From the NCBI RefSeq assembly GCF_000724085.1, contig NZ_CCDL010000002.1, positions 248,001 to 312,000 of the forward strand: 64,000 bases of DNA. The letters run 5' to 3'. The stretch is from Oceanobacillus manasiensis. Lineage in GTDB: Bacteria > Bacillota > Bacilli > Bacillales > Amphibacillaceae. Below the pieces are notes generated by a model that saw nothing but the letters and a program-made list of their open reading frames with translations, did not search any database and was not told the origin of the DNA. Position 1 is the first letter of the stretch; each line of letters begins with the position of its first letter. Below are positions 56,543-64,000 of this stretch, piece after piece. The position numbers and the translations under genes were made by a program.

Positions 56543-57117
56543 TATTTTGTTATTGCTTCTGCCACTTCATATTGACTCATACCAGTTTTAAGCTCATATT
56601 CCCCAATTTGCACTTTAAGGTGATAATCATTATCTATTAGGTATTCGTTAAAGTTCCCAGCATCTTTAATAATCTTATTTTTCTCTAAAACGGAACTGAT
56701 ATCAGAAGACGCCATTCCTTCTTTAATTGATAATGTGTAGGAAGTATTTTCCTCTTCCTCTTCCTCTTCTTCTTCACTGGAGCTTTCAACATCAGAATCA
56801 TCAGTATCGTCTTCTTCTTTTCCTTCATTGTTAGAAGAATCTTCTTCATTGGATGGATCTTGTCCATTTTCTTCGTTACCTTCTTCAGAGGTAATCTCAG
56901 ATGAGGCTGTTTTACTGTCATCCCTCCCTACAGAGGCTGCAATGTATTCTTCTTTGTTTAAGACGTAGTAGCCTTTTTGTTCTACAAGGTCAATAAGGTC
57001 CTCAGCAGCTAAATCTTCCACAGAGCTATCAGGTGAACCGAAAAAGAAGATTCCGCCTAGTAACAGTAATCCAGCAGTAAATAACCCTATAGCAAACGAG
57101 CGTACACTTTGTTTCAT
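56542..57117 (-). CDS. Membrane-anchored acidic protein with YceG/MltG-like tail
   Basis: A 191-residue minus-strand protein. One N-terminal membrane helix (about residues 8-26), a polar segment, an extremely acidic linker (about 70-123, ending in nine consecutive Glu), then a C-terminal module (125-191: YTLSIKEGMASSDISSVLEK, then YELKTGMSQYEVAEAI). That tail resembles the small LysM-like domain of endolytic transglycosylase MltG, but the catalytic domain is missing. It shares the divergent yqzC/yqzD position of B. subtilis. Function unknown. Confidence 0.78.
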   Translation of the reverse strand: MKQSVRSFAIGLFTAGLLLLGGIFFFGSPDSSVEDLAAEDLIDLVEQKGYYVLNKEEYIAASVGRDDSKTASSEITSEEGNEENGQDPSNEEDSSNNEGKEEDDTDDSDVESSSEEEEEEEEENTSYTLSIKEGMASSDISSVLEKNKIIKDAGNFNEYLIDNDYHLKVQIGEYELKTGMSQYEVAEAITK

Positions 57118-57156
57118 TGGTTTCTCCTTTATAAATACAGATTGTTACCTTTAAAA

Positions 57157-57372
57157 TTAGTTGCTTTTTGTTAAGTCTTCTGAAATGTTTTCAGTAAGTA
57201 ATTCCTCTTCCAAAATCTTAATTTTTTTCTTCATTTGATATGTATCTTGCATTGTTGAGATAGAGAACTGTTCAAGTTGGGTTTCCAACTCTTCAATTCG
57301 GTCATTCATGAAGAAAGACAGAACGAATAACACAATAGCAACCACAAGAATAGCAATGACTGCGAATAACAT
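57157..57372 (-). CDS. Small membrane protein with coiled coil
   Basis: A 71-residue minus-strand protein with one N-terminal transmembrane helix (about 2-21) and a coiled coil (about 25-62, [12 protein letters not shown]). GGAGGTTG precedes the ATG. It lies 39 bp upstream of the acidic protein on the same strand, so the two are likely cotranscribed. It may correspond to YqzD by position; not certain. Confidence 0.7.
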   Translation of the reverse strand: MLFAVIAILVVAIVLFVLSFFMNDRIEELETQLEQFSISTMQDTYQMKKKIKILEEELLTENISEDLTKSN

Positions 57373-57650
57373 TTTTCAACCTCCTTATTCTAAGCAAATG
57401 CTTAATTTGAGTCATTTCGCTTTTATTCTACATTACTAGTTATATCATATAAACAGTGACTAGACCATAGTAAATATATGGTTTCGAAAGGGAACCAACG
57501 TGGATGGTTTACGTATAAATCAAGCACTGCGGTAAAATTTCAATTAGCTATTTTCTTTTGTATATAAACCCGAGCCATCACTCATTCTGTTTAAAAAAAG
57601 CTTCCTTCAGAACGTAAATATAATTATTCAAAGAAATTTTTTGTTGCTTC
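57373..57650. other. Intergenic region between divergent minus gene and rpmG
   Basis: AT-rich DNA without a gene. It should hold the promoter of the minus-strand pair; I cannot fix its -35/-10. Confidence 0.4.
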
Positions 57651-57679
57651 TTGATAGTTTAACGAAATTCTGCTATTAT
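57651..57679 (+). promoter_or_regulatory. Sigma-A promoter of rpmG
   Basis: TTGATA (57651-57656), a 17-bp spacer and TATTAT (57674-57679), giving a leader of about 60 nt. Confidence 0.75.
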
Positions 57680-57744
57680 TATTAAGTCTGAAATGAATGC
57701 AGAACTGCCTATAAGCAAGTTTCTTATAGTTTGGAGGGAAAAAT

Positions 57745-57894
57745 ATGCGCGTAAACATTACACTAGCTTGTACTGAAACAGGTGATCGTAACTATATTTC
57801 GACTAAAAACAAACGTACGAATCCTGAACGTATTGAGCTTAAGAAATATAGTCCACGTCTTAAAAAACACACTTTACATCGCGAGACTAAATAA
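57745..57894 (+). CDS. rpmG: Ribosomal protein L33
   Basis: A 49-residue L33 ([17 protein letters not shown], tail [10 protein letters not shown]) on the 50S subunit. Only one Cys is present, so the two CxxC zinc pairs of the C+ type are missing: it is the zinc-independent C- type, usually induced or preferred when zinc is short. GGAGGG lies 7 bp upstream. A strong promoter and terminator frame it. Confidence 0.95.
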   Translation: MRVNITLACTETGDRNYISTKNKRTNPERIELKKYSPRLKKHTLHRETK

Positions 57895-57908
57895 TTAACA
57901 ACCAACAG

Positions 57909-57940
57909 AACTCCTGTCATATTTGGCAGGGGTTTTATTT
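57909..57940 (+). terminator. Terminator after rpmG
   Basis: AACTCCTG pairs with CAGGGGTT around a 10-nt loop, then TTATTT. Confidence 0.8.
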
Positions 57941-57961
57941 CTATAGAAGGAGCTGATTGCT

Positions 57962-58504
57962 TTGATAAAAGCGGAACTGCGTGCTAGTTCAATAGAATTC
58001 CTAAAAAATATAAGTGACGAAGACAGATACATAACAGAACAATCACTAAAGCATCAGTTTGTCTCCCATTTCCTCTGGGAGCAAGCATCTACTATAGGTA
58101 TAACCATCTCCCAAGCTATAGAGTGGGATACAAAACCCATTATTAAGGCGGCATGGGAAGCTGGAAAGACTGTATGTGTTCCTAAATGTTCTCCAAAGGC
58201 TAAAACTCTAACCTTTTATAAGCTAGATTCATTCGAGCAATTAGAGGTTGTTTACTATAATCTTCTCGAACCGAACCCTGATCTGACATCACCAGTTGGA
58301 AAAGAAGAAATAAATCTATTAGTAGTACCAGGCCTTACTTTTGACAAACAAGGTTACCGGATCGGTTTTGGTGGGGGATATTATGATCGTTATCTTGCCG
58401 ATTTCTCCAATTCAACGATTTCACTTATCCATTCTAAACAGTTAGTTGATAGGGTACCAAGAGAGTTATTTGATATTCCTGTGGAACATACTATCATTGC
58501 ATAA
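57962..58504 (+). CDS. yqgN: 5-formyltetrahydrofolate cyclo-ligase
   Basis: A 180-residue MTHFS-family protein converting 5-formyl-THF to 5,10-methenyl-THF with ATP. The conserved GFGGGYYDRYL and LLVVPGLTFD are present. The start is TTG with GAAGGAG 9 bp upstream. Place between rpmG and yqgO matches B. subtilis. Confidence 0.93.
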   Translation: MIKAELRASSIEFLKNISDEDRYITEQSLKHQFVSHFLWEQASTIGITISQAIEWDTKPIIKAAWEAGKTVCVPKCSPKAKTLTFYKLDSFEQLEVVYYNLLEPNPDLTSPVGKEEINLLVVPGLTFDKQGYRIGFGGGYYDRYLADFSNSTISLIHSKQLVDRVPRELFDIPVEHTIIA

Positions 58505-58580
58505 AGGATATATACTTCATGTATAAATATTCTAAGACCTCCCCAAACTAAGATCACATTACAAAAAGAGGGTGAGAGGT

Positions 58581-58775
58581 TTGCGAATAACAACAATAGT
58601 ATTAGCAATTTTAGGCATCATTGGCATTGTGTATAAGTGGCGATACCGTATTATGAATACATTGTTAGCAATCAGTTTCTTACGAAGACTTGCTGTTACT
58701 TTATCCATGAATATGCCTACTATTCGGTCAAAAATATTACCAAGTTTGTTCGGAAAGCAAACAAATGAAATGTGA
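58581..58775 (+). CDS. yqgO: YqgO-like small membrane protein
   Basis: A 64-residue protein with one transmembrane helix (about residues 3-20) and a basic, amphipathic remainder. Size and place between yqgN and gluP match YqgO, function unknown. The TTG at 58581 is preferred because AGAGGGTG lies 6 bp upstream; a GTG at 58572 abuts the SD. Confidence 0.75.
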   Translation: MRITTIVLAILGIIGIVYKWRYRIMNTLLAISFLRRLAVTLSMNMPTIRSKILPSLFGKQTNEM

Positions 58776-58779
58776 GATC

Positions 58780-58807
58780 AAGAAGCTGCTCAGTCAGCTT
58801 CTTTTTG
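58780..58807 (+). terminator. Terminator after yqgO
   Basis: AAGAAGCTG pairs with CAGCTTCTT, loop 6 nt, followed by TTT. Confidence 0.88.
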
Positions 58808-58880
58808 TGTGCTAGCTAAACCCCTTTATAGGATATGGAGGTAAAAGTTTGGTATGATGTAAGAGCAGGGGGGGAAGAGC

Positions 58881-60419
58881 ATGTATGTAAATGAACAATA
58901 TTCAATGTATCAAATGGCATATCATCTTGTAACAAAGCATCAATTTGAGTTGTTGTATATAAATAATAAGGAAGAGGAAATTTGGCTAGAACAAAATAAA
59001 AAGCGAAACTCTAACGTAATTAGACTTGTACATAAGGGATTCGACTGGAAAAATCATTTGCGAAATGATATTGCAGTAGCCTTTCAACATGGCAAAGCTT
59101 TAAAAAAAGTTATTTCTGGTAAATTTATTACTATACATAATGTTTATTTTTCGTCCCACCCGCCCGTTGATGAATGGGAATTTCTAAAAAAGCCTATGCA
59201 ATTAAATGAGAAGAACGCAACAAAGATGCATGTCTACTATATAACTGATGAAAATAGTCGTGAGGAAAAATCTCGATTATATCGTTCAATTAATGTAGTG
59301 GAACCTCTAGAGCAAAGTACCAATGAAGAGATGGAGACAGCTGTTTTAACTATCAAGAAAGCATTAGAGGATTCGATAACAGCAAAGAAAAAAGAAATCC
59401 AAGATGTATTTTTTTATGGAAAACCTTTCTTTACCTATATATTGCTAGCTATTAATTTATTTTTATTTGTCTGGTTGGAATCCAGAGGTGGCAGTGAAGA
59501 TATTCGCAATCTTATAGCTTCAGGGGCAAAATATAATCCGGCTATTATAGCAGGAGAATGGTGGAGGATCATAAGCTCCATGTTCTTACATATTGGAGTT
59601 CTACACCTGATGATGAACATGCTGGCAGTATATTATTTAGGTTCTACTGTTGAAAGAATTTACGGATCGATAAGATTTATAATTATTTACTTCTTGGCTG
59701 GTATTGGAGGTGGAATTGCAAGTTTCGCTTTCTCTTTTAATGTATCAGCTGGAGCTTCAGGAGCATTGTTTGGCTTATTTGGAGCTTTGTTGTTTTTTGG
59801 ACTTATTTATAAGAAAATCTTTTTCCAAACAATGGGCCGAGGCGTACTAATCATTCTTGCTATCAATATCGTATTTGGTTTTCTTGTACCGCAAATTGAT
59901 TACAGTGCGCACTTAGGCGGGCTTACTGCAGGGTTTATTGTTTCTGCTATCATCCATTTGCCAGGTAAGAGAAGGGTTTTCTCACAACTTAGTGCATTAA
60001 TTATCTATATTCTGCTCATTAGTGGGCTCATCATTTATGGGTTACAACATAATGAAAATAGCCAGGAATATCATTTAATGCATATAGACCAGCTTTTACA
60101 AGAAGAAAAGTATCAGAAGGTTGTGGAAGTTGCTACAGAAGCACTTACAAAAGATGGTGAGCTGAAGGCAAATCTACTTTTCCAAAGGTCATACGCATAT
60201 ATCCAACTGGATCGCATTGAAGAAGCACAAACAGATCTCGAGAAAACAATTGAATACAACAGTAGCCTTGCAGAAGCTCATTATAACTTAGCAATAATAT
60301 ATACAAACAAATCGGAAATGGTTAAGGCGAAAGAAGCAATTGAACGTGCCAATCAACTTAACCCAGAAGATGAAAATATTACGAACTTACATAACCAATT
60401 AATGCAGGAAATCCCTTAA
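58881..60419 (+). CDS. gluP: GluP, rhomboid intramembrane protease
   Basis: A 512-residue protein with a cytosolic N-terminal domain (1-170), a seven-helix rhomboid core (about 175-395) with catalytic Ser in SAGASGALFGL and His in YSAHLGGLTAG, and C-terminal TPR repeats (about 400-505). In B. subtilis YqgP takes part in quality control of membrane proteins such as the Mg transporter MgtE. It has the family's usual length. A TGG-TATGAT extended -10 lies at 58850. Confidence 0.94.
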   Translation: MYVNEQYSMYQMAYHLVTKHQFELLYINNKEEEIWLEQNKKRNSNVIRLVHKGFDWKNHLRNDIAVAFQHGKALKKVISGKFITIHNVYFSSHPPVDEWEFLKKPMQLNEKNATKMHVYYITDENSREEKSRLYRSINVVEPLEQSTNEEMETAVLTIKKALEDSITAKKKEIQDVFFYGKPFFTYILLAINLFLFVWLESRGGSEDIRNLIASGAKYNPAIIAGEWWRIISSMFLHIGVLHLMMNMLAVYYLGSTVERIYGSIRFIIIYFLAGIGGGIASFAFSFNVSAGASGALFGLFGALLFFGLIYKKIFFQTMGRGVLIILAINIVFGFLVPQIDYSAHLGGLTAGFIVSAIIHLPGKRRVFSQLSALIIYILLISGLIIYGLQHNENSQEYHLMHIDQLLQEEKYQKVVEVATEALTKDGELKANLLFQRSYAYIQLDRIEEAQTDLEKTIEYNSSLAEAHYNLAIIYTNKSEMVKAKEAIERANQLNPEDENITNLHNQLMQEIP

Positions 60420-60464
60420 TTATTTGTCTAGCAAGAGAAGGGAATAACAAAAGGAGGTAAATCG

Positions 60465-60959
60465 TTGCAAATTGTTGAAGTAAAAGATATTGCTACATAT
60501 CAAGAAGAGCTGGCAACTTTGTTTCAAAAAGTAGTAGCTGAAGGGGCTGCACTAAATTACTTGCATCCGATGCAGTACAATATAGCAATCAATTATTGGA
60601 AGGATGTTGTTTCCGAGCAGGTTCGTTTATTTATTTGTCTGCTTGATGGTAAAGTTGTTGGTACAATACAATTACACCTCGCAGACAAAGAAAATGGACA
60701 GCACAGAGCTGAGATGGCTAAGTTAATGACAGATCCTGATACTCGGAGGAAGGGTGTAGCTAGAAAACTGCTACAGCATGCTGAACAAGCAGCCAAGCAA
60801 GAAAAGAGATCTCTTATTTTGTTGGATACAGCAAAGGGATCCTCAGCTAATATCCTTTACCAATCAGAAGGGTATATATTATTCGGGCAAGTGCCAGCTT
60901 ATTCTCAGGACGCCTTTGGTAACTACAAAGATAATAATTTCTATTATAAGGAAATATAG
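60465..60959 (+). CDS. GNAT-family acetyltransferase, stop codon formed by IS insertion
   Basis: A 164-residue GNAT protein with the acetyl-CoA motif DPDTRRKGVARKLLQHAE and VVGTIQLHLA. Substrate unknown. TTG start with AAAGGAGG upstream; it follows gluP by 45 bp and may share its transcript. The stop TAG (60957-60959) uses the first base of the ISL3 element; the uninterrupted sequence would read TAA at the same codon, so the protein is unchanged. Its own terminator now lies beyond the IS (62379). Confidence 0.9.
   Translation: MQIVEVKDIATYQEELATLFQKVVAEGAALNYLHPMQYNIAINYWKDVVSEQVRLFICLLDGKVVGTIQLHLADKENGQHRAEMAKLMTDPDTRRKGVARKLLQHAEQAAKQEKRSLILLDTAKGSSANILYQSEGYILFGQVPAYSQDAFGNYKDNNFYYKEI
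60951..60958 (+). repeat. Target-site duplication, left copy
   Basis: GAAATATA, identical to the 8 bp after the right end of the IS (62344-62351). Eight bp is the usual ISL3 duplication. Confidence 0.95.
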
Positions 60960-62343
60960 GCTCTAAAATATTTGTTGGGGTACAGAGAAAATTTCACCAA
61001 ATAAAAACACGCAAACTCCGAATTTTGTTAGACTTGTTTTAACCACAAAACAAAAACAAAAGGAGTTGCGTGTAAGTGAATTTTAACATGTCTTTACCAG
61101 ATTTAGAAGACTTTCGCATAAAAAAAACAGTTGAAAATGGTGGAGTTTTTCAGCTTCATGTGGAACTAGATGCCAAGCCCCATAGTTGTCCAGCGTGCAG
61201 CACCCTTACAGAAAAGGTTCACGATTACCGCATTCAAAAGATACAGCATACGAAACTATTTGTGAGAGAAACACTGATCCTTTACCGTAAGCGTCGCTAT
61301 AAATGTAGGAAATTAGGTTGTGAAAAGCGCTTTTATGAGAACAATTCGTTAGTAGAACGCTATCAGCGTCAGACAAAAGAATTTAAACAGGCTATTGCAA
61401 TGGAACTTATCCATGGGAAGAATTTTCGAGCTATTGCCTCTCGATTTAATACTTCCTCGACGACTGTAATGCGTAGGTTTGATGAAGTGGGTTCAACCTT
61501 TTTGAAGGAGACGAAGGAGTTGCCTTCTGTTATCGCTATTGATGAGTATAAGGGAGATTCTGCTGGAGAAAAATTTCAAACCATCATTGCGGATCCAGTG
61601 AATCGGAAGCCCCTTGAGATCCTGTCGGATAGAAAAAAAGAAACAGTAGAAGCCTATTTAAAAGAACATGGACAGAAAGTTGAAGTAGTGGTAATGGATA
61701 TGAGCCCTTCATTCAAGGCAGCCGTTGACCAAGCACTAGGAAAACCAATTGTAGTAGCTGACCGTTTTCATTTTTGTCGTCATATTTATTGGGCACTTGA
61801 GCGCGTCAGAAGAAAAGTACAAAAAGAATTTAGCGACTATGATCGTAAAAAGTGTAAGCAAATGAAGCATGTATTTAATAAGAAGAGTGAAACGTTAACA
61901 GATAAGCAACGCTGGTATCTGGAACGATACTTAAAAATGTCGGATACATTGCGAAATGCATATCAGTTAAAGGAAGCATATCGGTGTTGGTTTGAAGAAG
62001 CGAAGGCCCTAGGGCCTTCTAATTTAACAGCAGTAAAAGAGCGTTTATATGAGTTTTACGACTTAGTGAAAGCATCTGGGATCGAAGAATTCAAGAAGGT
62101 TGTGGGAACCTTCCAAAACTGGCAAAAAGAAATTATGAATAGTTTCGCCTTTAACTTACATAATGGCTACGTTGAGGGTATTAACAACCAGACGAAAGTA
62201 ATAAAAAGGAACGCTTTTGGTTATCGTCGATTTGATCGGTTTAGATTGAGAGTCTTATTACATCACCAATATAAAAATATAAATGGGCGAGTCGCATAAA
62301 GAAGGAGTGAGCGTTAGCTCACCCCAACATTTGACTTAGAACC
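60959..62343 (+). mobile_element. ISL3-family insertion sequence, intact
   Basis: A 1385-bp element. The left end GGCTCTAAAATATTTGTTGG and the right end (read inverted, GGTTCTAAGTCAAATGTTGG) form imperfect terminal repeats sharing GGxTCTAA and TGTTGGGGT. A perfect 8-bp duplication GAAATATA flanks it, and the transposase is full length, so the insertion looks recent and possibly active. Confidence 0.95.
61076..62299 (+). CDS. ISL3 family transposase
   Basis: A 407-residue transposase. N-terminal zinc module (CPACSTL and CRKLGCEK), helix-turn-helix (FRAIASRFNTSSTTVMRRF), then the DDE domain with Asp in VIAIDEYKGD, Asp in VVMDMSPSFK and Glu in YVEGINNQTK. The GTG at 61076 has AAAGGAG upstream; an ATG at 61088 is an alternative. 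The gene fills the element and is not interrupted. Confidence 0.95.
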   Translation: MNFNMSLPDLEDFRIKKTVENGGVFQLHVELDAKPHSCPACSTLTEKVHDYRIQKIQHTKLFVRETLILYRKRRYKCRKLGCEKRFYENNSLVERYQRQTKEFKQAIAMELIHGKNFRAIASRFNTSSTTVMRRFDEVGSTFLKETKELPSVIAIDEYKGDSAGEKFQTIIADPVNRKPLEILSDRKKETVEAYLKEHGQKVEVVVMDMSPSFKAAVDQALGKPIVVADRFHFCRHIYWALERVRRKVQKEFSDYDRKKCKQMKHVFNKKSETLTDKQRWYLERYLKMSDTLRNAYQLKEAYRCWFEEAKALGPSNLTAVKERLYEFYDLVKASGIEEFKKVVGTFQNWQKEIMNSFAFNLHNGYVEGINNQTKVIKRNAFGYRRFDRFRLRVLLHHQYKNINGRVA

Positions 62344-62351
62344 GAAATATA
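62344..62351 (+). repeat. Target-site duplication, right copy
   Basis: GAAATATA, matching 60951-60958. It is the native continuation of the GNAT gene end. Confidence 0.95.
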
Positions 62352-62378
62352 ATGAACGAAGCTTGCAGATTAGTGAAA

Positions 62379-62409
62379 CTAAAAAAAGTGCCATGGGCAC
62401 TTTTTTAGT
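62379..62409. terminator. Bidirectional terminator, formerly shared by the GNAT gene
   Basis: CTAAAAAAAGTGCC pairs with GGGCACTTTTTTAG. It overlaps the stop of the minus-strand gene and, before the IS arrived, would have ended the GNAT transcript about 35 bp past its stop. Confidence 0.9.
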
Positions 62410-63271
62410 TTTTCGTGAGTTTATATTTCTGTATAAGTTGCTTCTTGTTACCGTTTAACTCATAGAGCACAAGTAAATGGTCGAGATCTTTACTAAAGAG
62501 GACTATTGGAATATAGCTGATGGGTTGTTTGTTGGTTTGTTTTGTAGCAGGTACTATATAATTTTTATATAGACCTTCCCACAGTTGACCCATTATCTTA
62601 TCCGTTTCTTGCTGTGTTAATGAGGGTAAGGGCTTGGTTTGATAGGTAGATAGGTTTGTCAAAGGGACTGAAAGATAGTTAGAACTATCAATGTCAAAAT
62701 GGGTGAATAGCTGGTTCCAATGAAATATTAATTGTTGACGTGTTGTTTTGTCTAATAGGTTTTTCCATTCCACCTCATAGTTATTTTGAGGTGTTTTAAA
62801 TGATTCTAAGCTAGTAGTAGGAGAGTCAATAACATATAACCGATCAGACGATATTTGTTGTATGCTTTTAATCGTTTTGTCTTGATTATGAATTTCACCG
62901 TGATGGAAAGTGATCGCTTGGAAAAAGCTGCTATCTTCATGAAATAGTCTTTCTTTTATGTTAATGGTGTCCGTATTTTGCTTCCATTTGCTACGCACAC
63001 CATGCAGTCTTCCATTATCATACAATAGAGAAGTATCCTGTCTTAGATAAGTTGGTGTATCACTCTTGGAATTTGCTGACCAAATAATTTCATATGAATC
63101 ATTTCCATTTTCTGAGAACAATGAGATATCTGTTTTAGCCTCTTCTATTTGTTGGTCATTTGCCAGAGGAAAATAAGTGATCGCTGGCATTGTATGCATG
63201 TTTACAATATAAATTATGGCCGCTGAACTGATTGAAACAATTATGATCGAAAGTAATCCCCATTTATTCAT
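62405..63271 (-). CDS. Unrecognised membrane-anchored extracytoplasmic protein
   Basis: A 288-residue minus-strand protein. One N-terminal signal-anchor helix (about residues 5-24), then a hydrophilic region rich in Ser, Thr, Asn and Gln without Cys, with a stalk-like start and a mixed alpha/beta appearance. I recognise no family or catalytic motif. GGGTGAATAATAG precedes the ATG. It is divergent from spoVAF, which suggests, weakly, a spore or envelope role. Confidence 0.78.
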   Translation of the reverse strand: MNKWGLLSIIIVSISSAAIIYIVNMHTMPAITYFPLANDQQIEEAKTDISLFSENGNDSYEIIWSANSKSDTPTYLRQDTSLLYDNGRLHGVRSKWKQNTDTINIKERLFHEDSSFFQAITFHHGEIHNQDKTIKSIQQISSDRLYVIDSPTTSLESFKTPQNNYEVEWKNLLDKTTRQQLIFHWNQLFTHFDIDSSNYLSVPLTNLSTYQTKPLPSLTQQETDKIMGQLWEGLYKNYIVPATKQTNKQPISYIPIVLFSKDLDHLLVLYELNGNKKQLIQKYKLTKN

Positions 63272-63288
63272 CTATTATTCACCCTCTA

Positions 63289-63327
63289 GAGTAGCTTGTC
63301 TACTCCATTGTATGAGAATGGAGTAGA
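63289..63327. promoter_or_regulatory. Competing inverted repeats between divergent genes
   Basis: GAGTAG (63289), CTACTC (63300) and GGAGTAG (63320) allow two exclusive hairpins. The stronger is TCTACTCCATT / AATGGAGTAGA (63299-63327), 11 bp perfect with a 7-nt loop. No T-run follows on either strand. It lies upstream of both the minus-strand gene and spoVAF and could be an operator. Confidence 0.5.
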
Positions 63328-63401
63328 AGTTATGTTATATGTATAGAAAACACCCCAACTAGTAACACTACCGTTATGAATAAAAAGAGTTGGGTGAAGA
63401 T

Positions 63402-64000
63402 ATGTCAGAAAAAGAGAATAAAGAAAAAATTATGTACTCAAGCTATGATAAAAATGTAGACTATTTATCTGATCGACTTGGTGTAGACAAAAGCTTTGAT
63501 ATTATCAAATTGGATTTGGAGTATGCCGGTAGACGGATGGCACTTTTTCTAATTGATGGATTTGCTAAAGACGATATTTTGCACCTATTGATGAAGTTAC
63601 TTGCAAAATTAGAGCCTGAAGACATTGAACCAGACCCATTAGCCAAATTACTAAAAACTTATATTCCCTATGTAGAAATTGAACAGGTAGATGATCTAAA
63701 TCTTGCTACAGACCAAATATTAGCTGGTCCTTCTGCATTAATCGTAGAAGGTATTAACAAAGTAATCATGATTGATGCAAGAACATATCCAGCAAGAACT
63801 CCCGCGGAGCCTGATTTGGAAAGGGTGGTTAGAGGGTCCAGAGATGGTTATGTGGAAACGCTTGTATTCAATACTGCTTTAACCAGAAGAAGGGTCCGCG
63901 ATCGGACACTTAGAATGGAATATACACAAGTTGGACGCCGTTCAAAAACAGACATTTGTATTTGTTATATTGAAGATATTGCGGACATGAAAAGGGTTAA
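63402..64000 (+). CDS. spoVAF: SpoVAF / GerA-type spore membrane protein (3' cut by window edge)
   Basis: An open frame from ATG at 63402 (GGGTGAAG upstream) to the window end, 199 codons and still open. The N-terminal soluble domain of the GerA/SpoVAF family is visible: DYLSDRLGVDKSFDIIKLDL, LILDGFAKDD-like FLIDGFAKDDI, and VRGSRDGYVETLVFNTALTR, then RRVRDRTLRMEY. SpoVAF is a forespore membrane protein related to germinant receptor A subunits. No spoVAA-E genes precede it here, unlike the B. subtilis spoVA operon. Confidence 0.88.
   Translation, partial: MSEKENKEKIMYSSYDKNVDYLSDRLGVDKSFDIIKLDLEYAGRRMALFLIDGFAKDDILHLLMKLLAKLEPEDIEPDPLAKLLKTYIPYVEIEQVDDLNLATDQILAGPSALIVEGINKVIMIDARTYPARTPAEPDLERVVRGSRDGYVETLVFNTALTRRRVRDRTLRMEYTQVGRRSKTDICICYIEDIADMKRV

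Noticed and set aside
60959-62343. IS as a disruption of the GNAT gene
   Set aside because: The frame keeps its length because TAA is merely replaced by TAG at the junction.

Overview
The window reads as chromosomal DNA of a low-GC, endospore-forming, naturally transformable Bacillaceae member. It carries spore genes (gpr, spoIIP, yqfC, yqfD, spoVAF), late competence genes (comEA/EB/EC), the primary sigma factor operon, and a gene order largely collinear with the comE-to-gluP arc of Bacillus subtilis as I remember it. Protein divergence and acidic linkers resemble the Oceanobacillus/Virgibacillus side of the family. This is inference; no 16S gene is present.

Layout. 0-3.3 kb: end of comEA, then comEB and comEC. 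3.4-8.2 kb: yqzM, holA, rpsT, gpr, spoIIP, yqxA. 8.2-19.9 kb: lepA, hemW, then the CIRCE-controlled hrcA-grpE-dnaK-dnaJ heat-shock block running into prmA, rsmE and mtaB. 20-32.5 kb: deoC, rpsU, yqeY, the NfeD/FloA membrane-microdomain pair, yqfC-yqfD-phoH-pgpH-ybeY-dgkA, era, yqzL, recO. 32.5-36 kb: a glycine T-box ahead of glyQ-glyS. 36-46.6 kb: ccpN-yqfL, dnaG-sigA, an unrecognised membrane protein, cccA, trmK-yqfO-cshB-nfo, yqfT. 46.7-50.1 kb: small membrane proteins, a second NfeD-type protein, and a Na/Pi cotransporter. 50.2-51.3 kb: a tRNA cluster (Met, His, Ile2, Ser, Phe) with tandem promoters. 51.5-60.4 kb: sodA, yqgE, pbpA, phoU, two minus-strand membrane proteins, rpmG, yqgN, yqgO, gluP. 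60.4-64 kb: a GNAT gene, an intact ISL3-type insertion sequence, an unrecognised exported protein, and the start of spoVAF.

Most of the window is conserved core. Several signals stand out. (1) Inside the tRNA cluster lie two tandem 181-bp units, each starting with the first 28 nt of the tRNA-Phe gene and continuing into about 153 bp of unrelated structured sequence, directly followed by the intact tRNA-Phe. (2) Hexamers with 11-bp periodicity, like PhoP boxes, precede both phosphate genes (phoU and the Na/Pi cotransporter), and no pst genes lie between pbpA and phoU. (3) An ISL3 element with a perfect 8-bp target duplication has landed in the stop codon of a GNAT gene and rebuilt the stop from its own first base. 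(4) Two intergenic copies of a short structured repeat share conserved ends and have different inner stems. (5) Several leader hairpins and a possible small ORF precede lepA, hemW, spoIIP and spoVAF.

Starts were chosen from ribosome-binding-site spacing and remembered homologue N-termini. No database search was run; gene names are recognition calls from sequence and synteny.
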